Shown: in pieces, positions 14,854 through 19,836 of the stretch
Position numbering within the stretch: position 1 is the stretch's first letter
Layout of the letters: the number at the start of each line of letters is the position of its first letter
Assembly: GCA_964465375.1 (NCBI GenBank)
Contig: CAYXIJ010000032.1
Location: 1-19,836, forward strand
Length of the DNA: 19,836 nucleotides
Direction of reading: 5' to 3'
From: CAJWKT01 sp964465375
Lineage (GTDB): Bacteria; Pseudomonadota; Gammaproteobacteria; Steroidobacterales; Rariloculaceae
The notes under the pieces: model-generated
The model's input: only the letters and a program-made list of their open reading frames with translations
Told to the model about the DNA's origin: nothing
Database searches by the model: none
Program-made: the position numbers and the translations under genes

Positions 14854-16956
14854 ATGCCTACCGGACGCCGTGACTTCTTGAAATTCTCCGCCAGCGCTTT
14901 GGCCAGTTACTTCACACTTCCCGCCGCCCGGAAAACGTTCGCGGCCTCAGTGGATCCCCTGGATTCTGATCGGGTAGCTTTTCCCCAAGGCGTGGCCTCA
15001 GCTGACCCCCAACCCAATGCCATCATATTGTGGACTCGGGTAGAACCACTCCCTGACGAACAAAAAACCCCAGTGGTGTTGCAGATAAGTCTGACAAATA
15101 AATTCGAGGAGGTGCTACTTGAGCAGACCTTGATCACGACAACAGAAAGCGATTTCACCATTCGTGCCATGATCCATGAGCTGGAACCAGACACCACATA
15201 TTACTATCGGTTTATTGCTCCTGATGGCGCGGTCAGCCGGGTGGGACGCACCTGGACAGCTCCACCCCCTGATGCCAAGCGACCGGTGATGATCGCCCTT
15301 GCCTCCTGTCAAAGTTGGCCACCGAGCCGGTACGGGGCCTACCGGCGATTAATCCAAGACGATCAAATGGCGGACAAAGATAGTGGCATTGACCTGATCC
15401 TGCACGTAGGGGATTACGTCTATGGTTTACCGGCAAATCCCGATGAACCAGTTGAACCAGGGCAAGCTGGTGGTACGGGGCGTGGCGGGAGGAGTAGTTC
15501 AGATGCACAGGAAAATGCTCCAGAAAATTTTGATAGCTACCTATCTGGGCATCGACAGATATACAAAACCTACCTCACAGACCCCGACTTGCAGGATGCC
15601 CGTGCGCTTTACCCCTTTGTTGCCATTTGGGATGACCATGAATACGGAAATGATGTATGGCAAAGTTATACAAACGGCCGTGCCAACCCCGAAAAACGGG
15701 CAGCGGCAACTCAAGCCTGGTTCGAGTTCGTGCCCCAAATCCTTACGGGCAGCTTGAGTGTGCCGGGGGTCCCTAACGAAGCCAGAGACTACAGAAAGCC
15801 TTCATCCATCGCCTATGCACCGATGACGAACTTCGGCGAAGGTTTTTTATCTGAAGAGCAGAACAATTTAGCTGCCATCCGATCCCAGACCTGTTACAGA
15901 ACCATTCGATGGGGCGCCAATGTGGATCTCGTCATCACAGATAACCGCTCCTACCGAGGCCCAAGCGCCAACCCAGGATATTCGGTAACAAACCTGGAGG
16001 CAGAAAGCAGTCGCGTCAATGTATTTTCCGGGTTCAGCTTGTTCGAGGGTGAGACCCTCTACACACTTTCGCAGGGGCGTAAGGCCAATGAGGGTAGTCC
16101 GCCAGAAACTGTGACAGTGAATGGTGAAGAAATTCACAACCCTCGCGCTACCGATCCTGCTATATCACTCCTGGGTACCCAGCAGAAGCGGTGGTTTAAA
16201 GAAGTCATGACCAAAAGCAGCGCCGCATGGAAAGTCTGGGCCAATGCCGAACCCATTACGGGATTTTATTTTGATGCGGGTCGGGTGAATCCAGAGGCCG
16301 GATCTGGTTTTCTTTGGACAGACAGCTGGGATGGCTTCCCGAATGAACGCGAGGAACTCATGCGATTTATTAAGGAAAACAGGATTTCAAATGTGGTCTC
16401 CCTGAGTGGTGACAGGCACGCTCATTACGCTGGACTTGTAGCCGAAAATTACAATGCCGAAACACCCAATTACGTCATACCGGAATTTACCTGCGCTGCC
16501 ATCTCAGCATTTGCCCGCGCACCTTTTCTGGCGAGAACGCTGCGCAGATTCGGACTCTCTCATCTTGCCATGTATGAGCGTGAAAATAACAATAGAGAGA
16601 AAGAGTCTGTCTCTAATCTGAATCTCTTTATGCGCAAAGGCGCACGGGCAGCTGAGGAAATGGTTAAGACCAACGACTTAACCCAAGCGTTGTCAGCTGC
16701 CGACCCCGCACCGAATCCCCACCTTGCTTATGCAGACAACGATGTGCACGGCTACTGCTTGTGCCGGTTCGATGCTGATCGCTGCGACACGGATTTTATC
16801 GCCGTAGCGCGCCCAAACTGGGATCCGGACGAACACCCGGAAGGTCCACCGATTCTCAGGACCGTCGGCTATCAGGTAAATGCATGGGAAGGAGGTGAAA
16901 CGCCGGAATTGATGCGCAAATATACCCGTGGTGAAACGATTTTCGGGGAAGGTTGA
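14854..16956 (+). CDS. PhoD-type alkaline phosphatase/phosphodiesterase, Tat-exported
   Basis: The 700-residue protein starts at an ATG at 14854; an in-frame TTG at 14836 is possible but unneeded, and the GAGG ribosome-binding site overlaps the previous stop codon. A Tat signal is clear: TGRRDFLKFSASALASY. The PhoD N-terminal fibronectin-like domain follows (VAFPQGVASADPQPNAIILW), then the metallophosphatase domain with LHVGDYVYG (Asp 187), IWDDHEYGND (260-265) and SGDRHAHY (Asp 520, His 522, His 524). It should hydrolyse phosphate mono- or diesters in the periplasm using Fe/Ca-type metals. It is longer than Bacillus PhoD (about 580 residues). A Gly/Arg/Ser-rich insert lies just after the GDYVYG motif (about 195-225) and extra sequence lies near the C-terminus. 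Close linkage to the Mo-hydroxylase suggests co-expression. No Pho-box was recognised. Confidence 0.93.
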   Translation: MPTGRRDFLKFSASALASYFTLPAARKTFAASVDPLDSDRVAFPQGVASADPQPNAIILWTRVEPLPDEQKTPVVLQISLTNKFEEVLLEQTLITTTESDFTIRAMIHELEPDTTYYYRFIAPDGAVSRVGRTWTAPPPDAKRPVMIALASCQSWPPSRYGAYRRLIQDDQMADKDSGIDLILHVGDYVYGLPANPDEPVEPGQAGGTGRGGRSSSDAQENAPENFDSYLSGHRQIYKTYLTDPDLQDARALYPFVAIWDDHEYGNDVWQSYTNGRANPEKRAAATQAWFEFVPQILTGSLSVPGVPNEARDYRKPSSIAYAPMTNFGEGFLSEEQNNLAAIRSQTCYRTIRWGANVDLVITDNRSYRGPSANPGYSVTNLEAESSRVNVFSGFSLFEGETLYTLSQGRKANEGSPPETVTVNGEEIHNPRATDPAISLLGTQQKRWFKEVMTKSSAAWKVWANAEPITGFYFDAGRVNPEAGSGFLWTDSWDGFPNEREELMRFIKENRISNVVSLSGDRHAHYAGLVAENYNAETPNYVIPEFTCAAISAFARAPFLARTLRRFGLSHLAMYERENNNREKESVSNLNLFMRKGARAAEEMVKTNDLTQALSAADPAPNPHLAYADNDVHGYCLCRFDADRCDTDFIAVARPNWDPDEHPEGPPILRTVGYQVNAWEGGETPELMRKYTRGETIFGEG

Positions 16957-17009
16957 TTCAATCCAAACCCGGCAACCAGATTGTCCATGAAAATTTCCGT
17001 CTCGAAAAC

Positions 17010-18602
17010 CTACTCAATCACTGCCGCATCACTCGCCAGCGTCACCGCTGAATTACCGGCACTGTCCTCATAGTAACCGACAAAACGGTTGGTCTCGGGT
17101 GCATCATATGCCCTGAGATTTTCTGCCCAACGATAACCAATGGTCTGAAACATAAGTTGAACCGATACCGTGGCAACATCATCAATACCACTCAAATCAA
17201 TACGGTAGTGAACCTGATCACCACCGCCAATGAAATCGCTGTCTTCCAAAGCATTGCCATGTACAGCAGTTTCCCAGGATGCACTTGCCTTTTCAAAGCC
17301 CCTTGGCAACAGGCGATTGTCTTTTATGTAGCTTACGCCCGAAAGCAGCCCCGTTGTAACCTGGTCTCGGTGGTCCACTATGATGGATTCATAAATCTGA
17401 ACTTGGTCAGCACGCTCGATGATCGTATAGTGAGGCTCGAAGGAGGTTCCATCTTCATCGTTATCGTTACCCGTGATAGAACCATCAGGATTTAACCGGC
17501 CCGACTCAAAAATCGCTTCGCCGTCCTGCGAATGAACTCCAACGTAAAGCCAAGCCCGCCGGGACGGATAAGCCGTAGGCAACTTATGCCCGGACAAACT
17601 TTGAACAGTCACATCTAACTCAAGCACGTCGCCTGAAATCTCGACCGAACCAATGGCAACACGCGCCGTCTCAGTAGAAAGAAACGCTTCGGTGCTTTGG
17701 ACTGTCGCTTCAAGCTCCTGGGGTAGTGCGGTAACACCCAGCTCTCCACGATACTTGTTCAAAAGGCTGAGCATGAACGCATTACCGCCACGAAAAATGT
17801 GCTGGGAGAACGCGGGCCTTGGTTGACCTAACACCGAACTGATCGGCGCGTCCTCGACCAGTTCCGGCATGTGGCAGCTTTGGCAGCTCTGTGTACTCCG
17901 GTATTCGCTCTGCAGCCACTCGTGATAAGGAACCTGCTCTGGTAGCAATCCTACTTCCTCTCCCGCTTCATTAAGTGCCTCAGTAAAAAGCGTGTGACAG
18001 GTTGCACAAAGCTCTGACTGTTGCATGTGGCTTCCCTCGGTAGGGATGAACTGTCCCGCAGATTGCATCACAGCCTGGCGGCCAATATCTACGGAGTGGG
18101 GACCAAAGATTTGGCGCTCACCTAATACCTGATCAGTATCAATAACAAAACCCCCTGTAAAGCTCGACTCATCCCCGAAATTGTCACTGCGAATCTGATG
18201 GCATACAGCACAAGAAACGCCATCTAAGGCTAAGTTGTTTCCTGAGCTAAGGTCTTCAAAAACCGTACCCATCCCAGTACCAGAATTGGCAGCATGGAAC
18301 CGCGCCATAGGCATATGGCAGGTCGAGCAGGTATCCTCGATAGCGGCTTGCGCCCCAGGGTGATCCATCACCTCCCGGCGGACCCCCGCCTGCCAATAGG
18401 GATCGCGCGCGGAGTTCGCCATCATAGAGGCGCGCCAAGTGTACCCGATAGAAATATCCTGCCCGGATTGCGCCACCATGCCACTGTGACAGGCGATACA
18501 CTGATCGGAGGTATGAAAAAAAGTCTGCTCTTGAGCCTGCAATAACGATAGAGGCCCGACCAGACAAAAAACGACCCCTATGAAGCGTATCCTGCTTACC
18601 AC
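17010..18602 (-). CDS. Five-heme c-type cytochrome with C-terminal beta-domain, exported
   Basis: This 530-residue protein has a signal peptide (ending about LLQAQ) and five CxxCH heme sites: CIACH (35-39), CSTCH (92-96), CAVCH (131-135), CATCH (199-203) and CQSCH (240-244). The heme part fills residues 30-290 and resembles the cytochrome c554/multiheme group. The last ~230 residues lack hemes and look beta-rich, with a SLSGHKLPTAYPSRRAWL segment that recurs in multiheme cytochromes of this build. A periplasmic or surface electron-transfer role is expected; an enzymatic reductase role cannot be excluded. The start is GTG at 18602, overlapping the end of the upstream cytochrome-barrel gene by 7 bases; a GGAAGG lies just upstream, closer than ideal. 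It is convergent with the PhoD gene, 53 bases apart, with no clear terminator between them. Confidence 0.88.
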   Translation of the reverse strand: MVSRIRFIGVVFCLVGPLSLLQAQEQTFFHTSDQCIACHSGMVAQSGQDISIGYTWRASMMANSARDPYWQAGVRREVMDHPGAQAAIEDTCSTCHMPMARFHAANSGTGMGTVFEDLSSGNNLALDGVSCAVCHQIRSDNFGDESSFTGGFVIDTDQVLGERQIFGPHSVDIGRQAVMQSAGQFIPTEGSHMQQSELCATCHTLFTEALNEAGEEVGLLPEQVPYHEWLQSEYRSTQSCQSCHMPELVEDAPISSVLGQPRPAFSQHIFRGGNAFMLSLLNKYRGELGVTALPQELEATVQSTEAFLSTETARVAIGSVEISGDVLELDVTVQSLSGHKLPTAYPSRRAWLYVGVHSQDGEAIFESGRLNPDGSITGNDNDEDGTSFEPHYTIIERADQVQIYESIIVDHRDQVTTGLLSGVSYIKDNRLLPRGFEKASASWETAVHGNALEDSDFIGGGDQVHYRIDLSGIDDVATVSVQLMFQTIGYRWAENLRAYDAPETNRFVGYYEDSAGNSAVTLASDAAVIE

Positions 18603-19708
18603 CCTTCCAGCACCCCTCCGTCAAACCAATCCCAAAGCAGATAGAACACAAACTGTGTCTCGCGTGTGGAGGAATCCGATGCTGGAACTCTGAGGCCAAA
18701 ACTACCTGTCACATGCTGGCGTGTATTGAGTGTTACCTGAAGCTGCGGCACCAAGTCCCAGTGGGTATTTCCGCCGCTCCCCAAATCCTTGGACCCCAAC
18801 ACTCCAAGCATGGGTGTCCACGCACGACCAAAAGGACCGCCCGTAGTCCAGGTCCGCCCAAAAACGCCCTTCAATCCCAGCTCATTGTCAAAACCACTTT
18901 CCGTCGGAAATTCAAGTAATCCCTGAAGCTGAAAAAATGAATCCCGGGGTAGAATTTTTCCCCAGGCAATATAGGGCTCAAAAATGGCCGTACCCTTGCC
19001 AAAACCTCGGGACTCATCCCCTGAAGGCAAAATAAGCTCCCCACCTACGCTCAGGATAGTACCGCGCTGCTTGTCGTATTTGAGGTTGTGCTTGAGACCC
19101 AGCTCCAGATCGCCAAAGCCCTTCTCGCGGCCCTCCGTACCTTTTAATTCCGCAATATGAATCGGCAAACTGACCTCAACCTGGCTACGCGCACCGAAAC
19201 GATACTCCCAAAGAAACTCATGGGTGAGGCTATCCTGCCCTTCTCCCTGGACAGTAGTCGTGATTACTGCTTCATCTTCGGGATAAGCCTTCTCCACGAA
19301 AAGCGATCGCGGCAGATTGAATTCCCCAGGAGGCCAATCCTTATCCGTACACTGTGTCCGTACATGATCCAGGATCTGCTGAATCTGCTCACCGGTCAAT
19401 GCCTGACCAAAGGCGGGCATCATCCGGTCGAATCCCCGAACTGGCCCACCATCGTGGATGACGGCATACCAGTCCGCATCCGGCTCCCTGGCGGCAAAAT
19501 CGCAATCTGTAAAATCAGGTACCTCGACATCAAAACCAAGCTGGGCAGGTAAATTGCCGCTTCCATCAAAACCATGGCAAGCAGCACAAGCAGCCTCATA
19601 TAAATCAGCATCTGAATCTTGAGGATAAGCTCGACCAACGAATACGGTCACCAAACCACACAAAACAAAACAAAACACGGAAGCGACTGAATGTCTTAAG
19701 TCAAACAT
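18596..19708 (-). CDS. Fusion of a mono-heme cytochrome c domain with a predicted outer-membrane beta-barrel
   Basis: A signal peptide (about residues 1-29, ending RAYPQ) precedes a cytochrome c domain (32-122) with CAACH at 41-45 and a probable axial Met in FDRMMPAFG (96-97), then LTGEQIQQILDHVR, the typical last helix. From about 130 to 370 the sequence changes to alternating beta strands with Gly/aromatic girdles (HEFLWEYRFGARSQVEVSLP, GDLELGLKHNLKY, PYIAWGK), similar to small 'transporter' barrels of the phenol-degradation MetA type. The last residue is Trp. The combination predicts an outer-membrane protein with a heme domain on the periplasmic side. The start ATG at 19708 has only a weak GGGG site. 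The downstream five-heme cytochrome overlaps by 7 bases and is surely co-translated. No characterised example of this architecture comes to mind. Confidence 0.82.
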   Translation of the reverse strand: MFDLRHSVASVFCFVLCGLVTVFVGRAYPQDSDADLYEAACAACHGFDGSGNLPAQLGFDVEVPDFTDCDFAAREPDADWYAVIHDGGPVRGFDRMMPAFGQALTGEQIQQILDHVRTQCTDKDWPPGEFNLPRSLFVEKAYPEDEAVITTTVQGEGQDSLTHEFLWEYRFGARSQVEVSLPIHIAELKGTEGREKGFGDLELGLKHNLKYDKQRGTILSVGGELILPSGDESRGFGKGTAIFEPYIAWGKILPRDSFFQLQGLLEFPTESGFDNELGLKGVFGRTWTTGGPFGRAWTPMLGVLGSKDLGSGGNTHWDLVPQLQVTLNTRQHVTGSFGLRVPASDSSTRETQFVFYLLWDWFDGGVLEGW

Positions 19709-19724
19709 TCCCCAATTCTACAAC

Positions 19725-19757
19725 AAAAAAAAGGGGCGGCCCATGAGGGCAGCCCCT
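19725..19757 (-). terminator. Strong rho-independent terminator for the minus-strand gene entering from the right
   Basis: Read on the minus strand, AGGGGC pairs with GCCCCT and inside it GCCC pairs with GGGC around a four-base loop, with one mismatch between the stems, and a T-run of seven to eight follows. It lies 38 bases after the stop of the edge gene and only 16 bases before the start of the cytochrome-barrel gene, so it either ends the upstream unit or attenuates read-through into the cytochromes. Confidence 0.85.
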
Positions 19758-19794
19758 AATAAACAGACAAAAACTATACAGTGCGAGCTTCTTT

Positions 19795-19836
19795 CTACTC
19801 GCTAAAACTGTAGTTTAGCTGTATGCCATACCTGCG
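19795..19836 (-). CDS. C-terminal end of an outer-membrane beta-barrel protein, possibly a TonB-dependent receptor (cut by the window)
   Basis: Only the last 13 codons are inside the window. They read RRYGIQLNYSFSE followed by TAG. The pattern 'YG.QLNYSF' is the usual last strand of TonB-dependent receptors and other outer-membrane barrels. The strong terminator that follows supports a real gene end here. The stretch is too short for a firm family call. Confidence 0.55.
   Translation of the reverse strand, partial: RRYGIQLNYSFSE

Noticed and set aside
18256..18699. 147-codon minus-strand frame overlapping both cytochrome genes
   Set aside because: It overlaps the signal peptide and heme motifs of the five-heme cytochrome in another frame; composition is that of a shadow frame.

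Overview
The window looks like a chromosomal segment of a Gram-negative bacterium, most likely an uncultured, probably marine, gammaproteobacterium. The evidence is a beta-barrel outer-membrane protein of the DUF5916 type, a lipobox sulfatase, two Tat-exported enzymes, c-type cytochromes and a probable TonB-receptor tail at the right edge. The taxonomic guess rests on gene content and is inference. No rRNA, tRNA, CRISPR array, transposase or phage gene was seen. There is no stretch over 300 bases without a gene; the longest is the 251-base divergent region at 7094-7344.

Layout. (A) 2-1300 (+): C-terminal part of a spermidine-synthase-like protein with a helical-repeat tail, cut by the left edge. 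(B) 7093-1337 (-): a catabolic-looking run in transcription order: RraA-type aldolase, VOC protein (directly abutting), aldehyde dehydrogenase, DUF5916 outer-membrane protein, dienelactone hydrolase. (C) 7345-9676 (+): three small exported proteins built from two modules. The first is a DUF6152 domain alone, the second is DUF6152 plus a C-terminal module, and the third is that C-terminal module alone. (D) 9719-16956 (+): a lipoprotein arylsulfatase, then a probable separate unit with its own promoter holding a Tat-exported HD-domain protein with PhnZ-like metal-ligand spacing, a molybdenum-hydroxylase catalytic subunit and a Tat-exported PhoD-type phosphatase. (E) 19708-17010 (-): a cytochrome c fused to a predicted outer-membrane barrel, overlapping by 7 bases a five-heme cytochrome c. 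A strong terminator and the last 13 codons of a minus-strand outer-membrane protein close the window.

How they may work together. Most products of C-E are predicted to act in the cell envelope. Regions B and D together carry sulfate-ester and phosphate-ester hydrolysis, hydroxylation or oxygenation, aldehyde oxidation, lactone hydrolysis and retro-aldol cleavage. This would suit stepwise breakdown of an esterified organic compound, but nothing in the sequence names the substrate. The most unusual items are the cytochrome-barrel/five-heme pair (E) and the exported PhnZ-like HD protein beside an orphan molybdenum-hydroxylase subunit (D).
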